From: an uncultured Spongiibacteraceae bacterium
GTDB lineage: Bacteria; Pseudomonadota; Gammaproteobacteria; Pseudomonadales; CAMLJR01
Reading direction: 5' to 3'
Length of the DNA: 6,090 nucleotides
Assembly: GCA_946480345.1 (NCBI GenBank)
Contig: CAMLJR010000158.1
Coordinates: forward strand, 1 to 6,090
How positions within the stretch are numbered: position 1 is the first letter of the stretch; each line of letters begins with the position of its first letter. Positions 1 through 6,023 of the stretch are shown in pieces. The notes under the pieces are model-generated. The model was not told the origin of the DNA and did not search any database. It worked only from the letters and a program-made list of their open reading frames with translations. Both the position numbers and the translations under genes were made by a program.

Positions 1-109
1 GCGCAGTAATGCTGAATAAACAGTCGTCTCTATACTCGACAACGGAACACAGTCCAGGGATTTCTTTACTCAATAAACACGCATTTTGTGCATGAGCTTT
101 GTAATTCAT
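1..109 (-). CDS. Possible partial divergent ORF of unknown function
   Basis: From an ATG at 109 reading leftwards, 36 codons are open to the window edge, and the frame has no stop back to 161, so 53 codons are stop-free. The peptide begins MNYKAHAQNACLLSKEIPG. I do not recognise it, and I see no Shine-Dalgarno sequence before the ATG. A stop-free run of this length is expected by chance fairly often, and another frame on the + strand is also open here. If real, it would be a gene divergent from the receiver/kinase operon, with the palindrome at 136-155 lying just upstream of it. Confidence 0.22.
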   Translation of the reverse strand, partial: MNYKAHAQNACLLSKEIPGLCSVVEYRDDCLFSITA

Positions 110-135
110 GCGCGATAAAGGCGGATGCGATGGGG

Positions 136-155
136 TTTTCGATAAATATCGAAAA
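136..155. promoter_or_regulatory. 20-bp palindrome, operator-like
   Basis: TTTTCGATAAATATCGAAAA has two perfect 9-base arms around a two-base AA centre. It lies about 190 bases upstream of the first receiver gene and 27 bases upstream of a possible divergent ORF. Symmetry and position suit the binding site of a dimeric regulator. A hairpin is possible, but no T-run follows on the + strand and a C-run follows on the - strand, so a classical terminator is unlikely. The binding protein is unknown. Confidence 0.4.
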
Positions 156-304
156 ATTCGCTACATTCCCCTTCGTATGCCGCGCTAATGCTTCATGTCG
201 TAACCATTTCCCACTCGAATCGATTTTGAATTGAGATGGCACGGGAAATGAATTACGTGTGTCCCCGCAACACTATTTATCGTGACATTAGGACACCAAA
301 ACCC

Positions 305-346
305 ATGGCAACGCGTTATTCAGAGACGAAATCAGTCGATCAATGA
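305..346 (+). CDS. Possible 13-codon leader peptide overlapping the receiver start
   Basis: ATG at 305 opens a 13-codon frame (MATRYSETKSVDQ) whose TGA at 344-346 overlaps the ATG of the receiver gene at 343 as ATGA. AGGA at 290-293, 11 bases upstream, is a usable though slightly distant ribosome binding site. The same frame extends back to an ATG at 248, giving 32 codons but with a poorer site. The receiver gene itself has no good Shine-Dalgarno sequence (the nearest, GAGACG, is 14 bases away), so translation of the leader could feed ribosomes to it. The peptide resembles nothing I know and the overlap may be chance. Confidence 0.25.
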   Translation: MATRYSETKSVDQ

Positions 347-792
347 AACAGGTATTGGTTGCAGAAGAAATCGTACAAGCGCAGGCGACTGCGCAATTGC
401 AAGTAGCGCGCGTACAGCCCGTACTTGAAGGTCGGCGCATTCTTTTGGTGGAAGACGACATCCGCGATGTATTGTCGATCAGCAGTGCGCTGGAAAAATA
501 CAGTGCGCAGGTCGAAGTTGCCCGCAGCATCGATGCACTAAAAAAGCTTGATAACTATCCGCAGCTCGATCTCGTTTTGCTGGATGTCATGATGCCGGGA
601 ATCGATACCATTCTGCATGAGATTCGTATGCAACCGCGTTTCGAGACGTTACCGATCCTCGCGATTTCGCAGTCGATGAATGATGACGAAATGGGCAGGC
701 TTCCACAGAAATTCGATGGTTACCTCGCCAAGCCGATCGATGTGGAAAGACTGGCATCGTTCATCCGTGATGGACGTATCGATAATCGCTGA
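343..792 (+). CDS. Stand-alone response-regulator receiver protein
   Basis: A cytoplasmic receiver (REC) domain of 149 residues with no output domain, so it probably passes or accepts phosphate in a phosphorelay rather than binding DNA. The acidic pocket is E37, D38 and D39, the phosphate-accepting aspartate is D81 in LLDVMMPG, S109 sits where most receivers have the switch Thr/Ser, and K130 is the conserved lysine in YLAKPID. Residues 1-29 are a Gln/Ala/Val-rich tail that resembles a linker rather than a domain. The style (EGRRILLVEDD, then YLAKPIDVERL) is that of the last receiver in large hybrid kinases. Compared with that type, helix 1 to strand 3 and the loop after MMPG look one to two residues shorter, and the usual DG after MMPG-x is replaced by DT. 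It is followed by a kinase gene with a one-base overlap, which makes that kinase the likely partner. ATG 343 is the only reasonable start. Confidence 0.9.
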   Translation: MKQVLVAEEIVQAQATAQLQVARVQPVLEGRRILLVEDDIRDVLSISSALEKYSAQVEVARSIDALKKLDNYPQLDLVLLDVMMPGIDTILHEIRMQPRFETLPILAISQSMNDDEMGRLPQKFDGYLAKPIDVERLASFIRDGRIDNR

Positions 793-1697
793 TGTCGCCC
801 GGGCATCCCTTTCAAAAAAACGATAACATTTGCTCCGTTGCGAGAATAATGAGCGAGATAATGACAATGGATCAGCCTCAGCAAGTCTCTCCAGAATTAA
901 ATGATTGTTCCGCGTCGCCGACTAGCATTGATGTGTTGCTTGAAAAATTACAGCGCACACAAGATGAGCTGCAACAAGCACTTCGGCGCCGGGATGAAGT
1001 CATGTCGGTTGTATCGCATGAGCTGCGTACCCCATTAAATACGTTAAAGCTGGAGTTATATACGCGACGTCTGCATCTGGAGCGCGGTAATTACGATTTT
1101 TTTTCACCCGAGCGCCTGAGTGCGATGCTGGACAGCGATGAACGGCAACTCAATCAGCTGGTTCGTCTGATTAACGATATGAGCGATGCGTCGCGAATTC
1201 GATCCGGTCAATTGACCATGCAGCCAACCTCCACTGATCTGGTTGAGCTGACGCAACGACTTGTGGATCAATTTTCAAGACAGTTGCAAACCGCGATGTC
1301 GCAGGCCGTAGTCCATGCGGAAGATCAATCCGTCATAGCGCAGGTCGATGAGCTTCACATTGAACAAGCTCTCGCTAATTTGCTGACGAATGCTATTCGC
1401 CATTGCGCTGCCAAACCGGTGGACATTTTTATTCGAAGATATCGAGATAACGATGTCGAGTGGGCGAGTGTAGCGGTACGCGACTATGGTAAGGGTGTTG
1501 AACCAGCCGATCGCGAGCGTATATTCGGACTATTCGAGCGGGGCAGCAGCGAACGTAAAGGCGCTGGTCTTGGTTTAGGCTTATTCATAGCCCGTCAAGT
1601 CGTGTTGGCCCACGGCGGAAAATTGTCAATCGATGCTGTCGATGGCGCAGGTGCGCTGTTCACGATGAAATTGCCCATAGAAGCCAAGATGAAATAA
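792..1697 (+). CDS. Soluble sensor histidine kinase (HisKA-HATPase_c)
   Basis: A histidine kinase of 301 residues that should autophosphorylate and pass phosphate to a receiver, most simply the one encoded just upstream. After a low-complexity N-terminus, residues about 46-70 look like a coiled coil leading into the H-box VVSHELRTPL with H76 as the phosphorylated histidine. The ATPase domain has the N-box (N196 and N200 in ANLLTNAIRH), the G1 box DYGKG (D231), the F-box IFGLFERG (245-251) and the G2 box GAGLGLGL (257-264), so all catalytic parts are present. There is no membrane segment, PAS or GAF domain, so the signal must arrive through another protein or the short N-terminus. ATG 792 overlaps the receiver stop as TGATG, which suggests translational coupling. 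ATG codons at 849, 861 and 867 are alternative starts; none has a strong ribosome binding site, and the conserved part begins only near residue 46. Confidence 0.92.
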   Translation: MSPGHPFQKNDNICSVARIMSEIMTMDQPQQVSPELNDCSASPTSIDVLLEKLQRTQDELQQALRRRDEVMSVVSHELRTPLNTLKLELYTRRLHLERGNYDFFSPERLSAMLDSDERQLNQLVRLINDMSDASRIRSGQLTMQPTSTDLVELTQRLVDQFSRQLQTAMSQAVVHAEDQSVIAQVDELHIEQALANLLTNAIRHCAAKPVDIFIRRYRDNDVEWASVAVRDYGKGVEPADRERIFGLFERGSSERKGAGLGLGLFIARQVVLAHGGKLSIDAVDGAGALFTMKLPIEAKMK

Positions 1698-1860
1698 ACC
1701 GCCGATTTGTTCTCGTACCTATTTCGCGTTCGCGGGGGCAGGTTTTTCCTGTAAAGATTTCAGCCTCACTTACGATTTTAATTTTGTCGGCTAATGATTT
1801 TTCGCAAGTAGTCCGAATTTTCCTGATGAAACCTTAATAACTTAGCTAAAGAGTTTATTA
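1698..1860. other. AT-rich intergenic gap after the kinase
   Basis: No gene is visible here. All forward frames are interrupted, including a TAG at 1843-1845 in the frame that later shows kinase-like residues. It contains short symmetric elements: CGCGTTCGCG near 1726, CAGG-TTTTT-CCTG near 1740, and an AT-rich inverted repeat (see the separate entry). None is a convincing rho-independent terminator for the kinase operon. The stretch is more AT-rich than the flanking genes, which fits non-coding or decaying sequence. Confidence 0.5.
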
Positions 1861-1861
1861 A
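1834..1861. repeat. AT-rich inverted repeat with nested palindrome
   Basis: TTAATAACT (1834-1842) is matched by AGTTTATTAA (1852-1861) with one bulged base. Between them lies TTAGCTAA (1842-1849), itself a perfect palindrome. It sits between the kinase stop and the relic-bearing receiver gene. It could be an operator or simply AT-rich sequence with chance symmetry; there is no T-run to make it a terminator. Confidence 0.25.
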
Positions 1862-2077
1862 TACTGGCATCTGTGTTGCTAGAGCTTTTTGTGTTTATAA
1901 AAGCTTTATGGAGAACGAACCGTTCTTTACTCAAGCACAGCGGCTGTCATCAAAGCCATAGACCAGATTTGGAATTTATCGTTAGTGAGGCGAATAGTGG
2001 ATCTACATCACCATACCGTGCATATCAGCAGCAAGAGTCATGGCATTGCTACGCCATTCCCGGTCAAGCTGCCAATT
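1861..2077 (+). pseudogene. Decayed histidine-kinase ATPase domain (hybrid-kinase relic)
   Basis: Two pieces in different frames resemble the end of a HATPase_c domain of hybrid kinases. From 1861 the frame reads ILASVLLELFVF and, further on, NRSLLKHSG; the family usually has something like L-F-E-L-F-V-Q, then D-R-S-L-x-R-S-x-G-G. From 1976 the frame of the next gene reads LSLVRRIVDLHHHTVHISS and then PFPVKLPI; the family has GLSLVRRIVDLHGGTV and then TFTVKLPL. Between them, TTGGAATT at 1969-1976 looks like the ghost of the codons for the L-G-I-G glycine box. The glycine-rich ATP lid is gone and the GG after DLH has become HH, so no ATPase activity is expected. The second piece is a strong match by eye; the first is weaker. 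The rest of the kinase (H-box, N-box, sensor) is not visible upstream. Confidence 0.55.
1987..1990 (+). promoter_or_regulatory. Ribosome binding site deciding the receiver start
   Basis: GAGG lies six bases before GTG 1997. The alternative GTG at 1985 has only AT-rich sequence before it, and GTG 2018 has none. This favours 1997 as the start of the second receiver gene. The site sits inside the former kinase coding sequence, so it may be accidental. Confidence 0.4.
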
Positions 2078-2503
2078 AAGGGCAACTCTACTGAAGCGGA
2101 GCATGGGCTCAAGGAGACGATTTCAGCAGGCGATCGAAAGCTCCGTGTGCTGCTCGTTGACGACAGCGTCGACTCGGTTAATTTATTAGGCATGGTGCTT
2201 CGACAAATTGGTTACGAAGTCAGGATCGCTAACGATGGCGCGAGTGCTTTAGCGATAGCGCCGGAATTTATTCCGCATGTCGTTTTTATGGATATCGGCC
2301 TGCCGGGTATGAACGGTTATGAAGCGGCTAAAGAGTTACAGAAGATTTCTACGCTCGAGAAAACCACGTTAGTCGCATTGACGGGTTATGGGCAGGAAAA
2401 AGATCGCGAAAAGGCTTTCTCTACCGGCTTTAATCATCATTTCGTAAAGCCGGTTGAAGTTCATGACATCGATAACTTTTTGCGCCGTGTAGAACCTTTT
2501 TAA
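1997..2503 (+). CDS. Stand-alone receiver protein with a kinase-relic N-terminus
   Basis: A response-regulator receiver of 168 residues from GTG 1997 (172 from GTG 1985). Numbered from 1985, the domain runs from about residue 53 to 170: D59 and D60 form the acidic pocket in VLLVDDS, D103 in FMDIGLPGMNG accepts phosphate, T133 is in ALTGYGQ and K155 in HHFVKPVE. All key residues are intact, so phosphorylation is plausible. This is the type of receiver found at the C-terminus of hybrid kinases (MDIGLPGMNGYE, LTGYGQ, HHFVKPV). Residues 1-31 are the tail of a kinase ATPase domain and 32-52 the usual linker, so the protein appears to be the surviving end of a broken hybrid kinase. No output domain is present. 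It lies 287 bases from the soluble kinase, which could phosphorylate it, but that is inference. It converges on the DUF4142 gene with 27 bases between stops. Confidence 0.85.
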   Translation: MDLHHHTVHISSKSHGIATPFPVKLPIKGNSTEAEHGLKETISAGDRKLRVLLVDDSVDSVNLLGMVLRQIGYEVRIANDGASALAIAPEFIPHVVFMDIGLPGMNGYEAAKELQKISTLEKTTLVALTGYGQEKDREKAFSTGFNHHFVKPVEVHDIDNFLRRVEPF

Positions 2504-2530
2504 CCGTTCTCTCTAATTCTTTGTCGATGA

Positions 2531-3130
2531 TTAGCGCTTATTCCAGATGTCGGAGAGCGCGTGCGCTCGCTGTTGAATTTTAGCTAATGCATTCGCCCGG
2601 TCTGCGGCAAATGCCTTCAAATTCGGGTTCAGATTGGTTTCTCCGGCCGCTTTATCGAACATCCCAGCCTCGGTATCGTGTTCGCGTTTCATCAGCTCGG
2701 TATAGGTGAGATCGAACTCCTTCCCCGACTGAGACTTAAGTTGTTGAATAATGGTTTGCTGCGACGCTTGCAGCGACATCGGAAGTTTTAGGTTGATCTC
2801 TTTTGCCACATTGCGCAGTTTATCGTTGGTGACGGTATGTTCACGTATTGCCGCATCGGCAAATTGAGCTATTTCTTTATTCGATGATTTTGTTTTAGCC
2901 AATTTCGACATTTCGATCACTGCCAATCCAATGGCCATCGCATTTTCAGCAAACGATTGATCGGTAAGTTCTGCTTTTAGCGGTCCATCCATCGGTAGCA
3001 CGTCAGTGCTTTTTGGTATCGCCGAATTCGGCGGAGTTTGTGCCAATGCTATCGATCCGCTAACAGTCAGGCAGATGGCCATAACAATCTTTGGCAGATA
3101 GCCGCGTTCTGCGACTCTATATTCTTTCAT
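2531..3130 (-). CDS. Exported DUF4142 family protein
   Basis: A protein of 199 residues with a signal peptide: basic residues near the start (K2, R5, R9, K14), a hydrophobic stretch at about 15-29, and a likely signal peptidase I cut after ALA (28-30) before QTPP. It should be periplasmic. From about residue 57 to 195 it shows the helical DUF4142 pattern: a first helix with AIGLAVIEMSKLAKTKSSN, then an acidic-histidine stretch REHTVTNDKLRNVA, and later KREHDTEAGMFDKAA. The family is predicted to form a four-helix bundle related in shape to ferritin-like folds; its biochemical role is unknown, and I see no clear metal-binding set. The ATG has a good ribosome binding site. It lies 94 bases downstream of treY on the same strand, so read-through is possible, but the gap is large enough for its own promoter. 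A stress role fits the neighbour but is only inference. Confidence 0.85.
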   Translation of the reverse strand: MKEYRVAERGYLPKIVMAICLTVSGSIALAQTPPNSAIPKSTDVLPMDGPLKAELTDQSFAENAMAIGLAVIEMSKLAKTKSSNKEIAQFADAAIREHTVTNDKLRNVAKEINLKLPMSLQASQQTIIQQLKSQSGKEFDLTYTELMKREHDTEAGMFDKAAGETNLNPNLKAFAADRANALAKIQQRAHALSDIWNKR

Positions 3131-3137
3131 TCGAATG

Positions 3138-3142
3138 TCCTC
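3138..3142 (-). promoter_or_regulatory. Ribosome binding site of the DUF4142 gene
   Basis: On the - strand GAGGA ends seven bases before the ATG at 3130. This supports that start, which also gives a complete signal peptide. Confidence 0.7.
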
Positions 3143-3150
3143 GATTGCCG

Positions 3151-3180
3151 ATAAGATGCATCCAACATTTTCACTGTCTA
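3151..3180 (-). promoter_or_regulatory. Weak promoter candidate before the DUF4142 gene
   Basis: On the - strand TAGACA (3175-3180, five of six to the sigma-70 -35 box) is followed after 18 bases by TCTTAT (3151-3156, four of six to the -10 box). It lies in the 94-base gap after treY and would put transcription start near the ribosome binding site. The gap is AT-rich, so a chance match is quite possible. Confidence 0.22.
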
Positions 3181-3224
3181 TTTTTAATATTTTTTAGGCA
3201 AATAATATGCCGCGCAGAATTGAA

Positions 3225-6023
3225 TCACGCGGTTGCTTTTGCGTCGCGCAATAAAAGTGCGAAGGGATAAGGCGCAAAAAGATCTCGACAGCTTACAACG
3301 GTGTCCACACTCTTAACGTTGTGGTCGAGCAGGGGGTTAAGCCACGGACTCGATGAACGAAGCAGGGGCTTGGGTAAATGAATGAGCGTATTTCGCCATT
3401 GTTCTGGCGACACGGCGGGTTGTTTGCGCACACCCAGAGAGGCGGGCAGGCGTACCACCGCGACAACCATCGTTAAATTTCCGTGGTTCCTTGCAAAAGC
3501 AAACACATGCGGAGCGAGTTCACCGCTAACCGTCAGCGCTTTGTAATCGCCTTGCGCAAACAATTCGGGGAATTGAGCGCGCGCTCGCAGCAGGGTGGCG
3601 ATCAGATGCTGTTTGATACCGCCGCTGTGCCAATCGGTGAGACGGCTCGATGGGGTAATGCACTCGGCTAGCAAATGGGCTCGGAGATCGTAGTCCACCG
3701 GCCGGCGGTTATCCGGATCGACCAAACTGAAATCCCACAATTCGCAACCTTGATATAAATCGGGAATGCCGGGTGTTGTCAGCTTTAGCAGCGTTTGCGT
3801 CAGGCTGTTTACCACGCCGGCCGCGGCAATATCATCGATAAATACGCGCAGTTGGGAAAGGAATTCAAATGAATGTTCCGGATCGAGCAATGCACGTAAA
3901 AATGCAGTGGAGGTTTCTTCATAGTCGGTATTCGGTTCACCCCAACTGGAAATTTGTTTTGCTTCGCGCAGTGCTTTTACGAGCCAGTTGCTGAGCCTGT
4001 CGGCAAATTCGTCCAAGCCATTTTTTTGCGAAATGGATAAATCGAGCGGCCAGGCACCGACGAGCATTTGATACAGCATGTATTCATCGCCCGGCGTCGG
4101 CCAGACTCCGTCGCCGGTATGAACTTTCAACGGCGCATTCAATGAGCGCCAGTGCTGCACGGCACGAGCCCACTTTTCCGGAATTTCCGACAGCACGGCC
4201 AGACGCGAACGCAGATCTTCACCGCGCTTGTGATCGTGCGTCGCGGTAGCGAGTAGCGCGCGTGGAAAGTGACGTGCCCGGCGTACGCATTCAGCGTGGA
4301 AATCAATCGGGTTAATGGCGAATATCGCAGGATTTGAGCCCACCTCATTACGCGATAGCAATTTCCCGTGCCGATAAAACGCTGTGTCTTCGGTCGATTT
4401 TGCCGCCAGCGGCGATGTTAATTGCTGGAACCGTGCAATGGCTCGCAGGCGCAGTTTTCGTTGATTGGGGGGCGCCGCCAGCGGCGGTTCGCCCCCAAGC
4501 CACAGGTTGAGTAAATCGAGCAGCGGTGCGTCGGCACCACGGCAGCGCGGTCGTGCGATAGCAATCGCCTGCGCCATGATTTGATCTTCTGCCGCGCTGC
4601 GCCCCCGCGCATCGGCGTATGTCCGATAAATAGGAAACGGAATCAACAGCTCCAGTAACACGCGGCGAATCGCGAGCAGGCTCCAATCGCGAGTATGAAA
4701 ATTCGCGCGTGCGATACGCTGCAGCGCCAATGCGCAGCTATTCAATTCTGCACCCAGCACTTCTTGCAAAATGCGGCGACGCGCACGTTGATTTTCGCTT
4801 TCGAAATCGGCGCTCCGGCCGCTTACCTGAGTCCATAATTCGGCAAGGGGTTGCTCCCCGCGAGGATCGTGCAGCATTGCCGATACATCATTCATAAAGC
4901 TGTAGCCGGTGGTGCCGCTGACATTCCATTCGCTGGGTAAACGTTCCTCCGGCGCCAAAATTTTTTCGACAATGATATAGGGCGGTCCGTTCGGTGCGGA
5001 GGCGGGACGATCGCGCATCAATCGCTTTAAACGACGGTGCAGGCGTCGACAGTAGCTCCTTGGGTCCGATAATCCATCGATATGATCGATGCGCAAGCCG
5101 TCGATCAATCCTTCACTATAAAGACGGAAAATTTGCGCATGCACAATTTCAAAAGCGGCGGGCTCCTGAATGCGAATTCCCATCAGCTGAATGACATCGA
5201 AGAAACGACGCCAATTAATTTCATCAGCTGCATTGCGCCAACACGATAGACGATAATGCTGACGTTCGAGCAATTGATGTAGCAGCATCCGGCTGTTTTC
5301 CGTCGCGCCGTTGATTCGTTGCTGCAATGCATCGATGGCCGCTTTTACATTCGCATTCTCGTTGTAGCTGCGCGCCAGCTCCTGACACGCCACCGCGAAG
5401 ATCTCGCCGCGGCTGCCACTTCCTTCGCGAAAGCGTTTGCCACAGACAGCAGCATCGCCGCCAGCCAGCCGAAGCAATTGCGGATAGGTTGTCGGTGTAA
5501 TGGGGAATTTATGTTCGTAATATTCCGCCGAGAATTTTCCTTCAAAAGCATCGAATACAAATTTTATTTCGTTGTTCATCAGCGCATCGCCGTAGGGAAC
5601 CCCTAGAAACGGCGCGAGAATTTTATTTTTAAGCGCGGGCTCTGGTACCTCCCAGTCGATATCGAAAAACGATGCATAACGGCTGGCGTGCCCCCATTCG
5701 AGCACATCCAGCCAGAGCCGGTTATCGCGATTGCCAATGGCCATGTGGTTCGGAACGATATCGACGATGACACCCATATCATGTGCGCGTAGCGTCGCCA
5801 CGAGTTTGCGATATTCGTCCTCGCCGCCGAGTTCTGGATTGATGCTGCCGTGATCGACCACGTCATAGCCGTGCATTGAGCCGCTACGCGCGGTAAGAAT
5901 AGGGCTTAAATATAAATGGCTGACGCCGAGCTCGGCGAAGTAGGGGACGCGCCGCGCCGCATCGGCAAAGGTGAATTGTTTGTTTAGCTGTAGACGCGCG
6001 GTCGCGCGCGGTACTGTATTCAT
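3225..6023 (-). CDS. treY: Maltooligosyl trehalose synthase
   Basis: TreY (EC 5.4.99.15) is a cytoplasmic GH13-family enzyme that turns the reducing-end alpha-1,4 link of maltodextrins into the alpha,alpha-1,1 link of trehalose; TreZ then releases trehalose. The 932-residue length is usual for proteobacterial TreY. With M1 at 6023, the N-terminus has PRATARLQ and FADAARRVPYFAELGVSHLYLSPI, then HGYDVVDH; GH13 region I is DIVPNH (88-93). Region II is GLRIDHIDGL with nucleophile D313, region III is IIVEKIL with acid/base E353, and region IV is ATHDHKRGED with D597. The TreY marks DTAFYRHGKLLSRNEVG (about 546-562) and TTPGIPDLYQGCELWDFSLVDPDNRRPVDY are present. Region IV has HDHKRGED where the family usually has HDTKRSED, a small oddity. 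ATG 6023 is preferred over ATG 6047 because family similarity begins just after it, GAGAAGG lies 10 bases before it, and it overlaps the upstream stop as ATGA. Confidence 0.97.
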   Translation of the reverse strand: MNTVPRATARLQLNKQFTFADAARRVPYFAELGVSHLYLSPILTARSGSMHGYDVVDHGSINPELGGEDEYRKLVATLRAHDMGVIVDIVPNHMAIGNRDNRLWLDVLEWGHASRYASFFDIDWEVPEPALKNKILAPFLGVPYGDALMNNEIKFVFDAFEGKFSAEYYEHKFPITPTTYPQLLRLAGGDAAVCGKRFREGSGSRGEIFAVACQELARSYNENANVKAAIDALQQRINGATENSRMLLHQLLERQHYRLSCWRNAADEINWRRFFDVIQLMGIRIQEPAAFEIVHAQIFRLYSEGLIDGLRIDHIDGLSDPRSYCRRLHRRLKRLMRDRPASAPNGPPYIIVEKILAPEERLPSEWNVSGTTGYSFMNDVSAMLHDPRGEQPLAELWTQVSGRSADFESENQRARRRILQEVLGAELNSCALALQRIARANFHTRDWSLLAIRRVLLELLIPFPIYRTYADARGRSAAEDQIMAQAIAIARPRCRGADAPLLDLLNLWLGGEPPLAAPPNQRKLRLRAIARFQQLTSPLAAKSTEDTAFYRHGKLLSRNEVGSNPAIFAINPIDFHAECVRRARHFPRALLATATHDHKRGEDLRSRLAVLSEIPEKWARAVQHWRSLNAPLKVHTGDGVWPTPGDEYMLYQMLVGAWPLDLSISQKNGLDEFADRLSNWLVKALREAKQISSWGEPNTDYEETSTAFLRALLDPEHSFEFLSQLRVFIDDIAAAGVVNSLTQTLLKLTTPGIPDLYQGCELWDFSLVDPDNRRPVDYDLRAHLLAECITPSSRLTDWHSGGIKQHLIATLLRARAQFPELFAQGDYKALTVSGELAPHVFAFARNHGNLTMVVAVVRLPASLGVRKQPAVSPEQWRNTLIHLPKPLLRSSSPWLNPLLDHNVKSVDTVVSCRDLFAPYPFALLLRDAKATA

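Larger units (their letters stand above)
1..342. other. Upstream region without a confident gene
   Basis: No confident gene lies in this stretch before the first receiver gene. It holds a 20-bp palindrome (136-155), a weaker inverted repeat (GCATGA at 90-95 and TCATGC at 106-111), a frame open to the left edge on the - strand (see the separate entry), and a short leader ORF ending at 346. On the + strand a frame is also open from the edge to a TGA at 93-95 (30 codons), so the left edge could instead be the tail of a + strand gene; codon content does not decide. I could not pick a convincing -35/-10 pair for the receiver gene. Confidence 0.6.

Noticed and set aside
288..530. 80-codon - strand frame over the first receiver
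   Set aside because: It is antisense to a receiver with clear motifs, and its Ser/Thr/Cys-rich translation matches no family I know.
649..867. 72-codon - strand frame across the receiver/kinase junction
   Set aside because: It is antisense to coding sequence on both sides and has no recognisable content.
1720..1756. GC-rich stretch and CAGG-TTTTT-CCTG after the kinase as a terminator
   Set aside because: The Ts are in the loop rather than after the stem and the stem is only four bases, so I do not call it.
1873..2079. Independent 68-residue protein before the second receiver
   Set aside because: Its first part looks like a frame-broken kinase fragment and its second part is out of frame with the real kinase tail, so it is treated as part of the relic and not as a gene.
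2488..2507. AGAAC and GTTCT pair around the stop of the second receiver as a terminator
   Set aside because: The stem is only five bases with a ten-base loop, and no T-run follows, so it does not look like a terminator for either convergent gene.
3195..3210. GGCA-TGCC pair after the treY stop as a terminator
   Set aside because: The stem has four bases, and on the treY strand it is followed by A residues, not T residues.
4139..4686. Long open frames overlapping treY on the same and opposite strands
   Set aside because: TreY is intact with all family motifs through this stretch. The other frames give arginine- and alanine-rich or motif-free peptides and are shadows of its codon usage.
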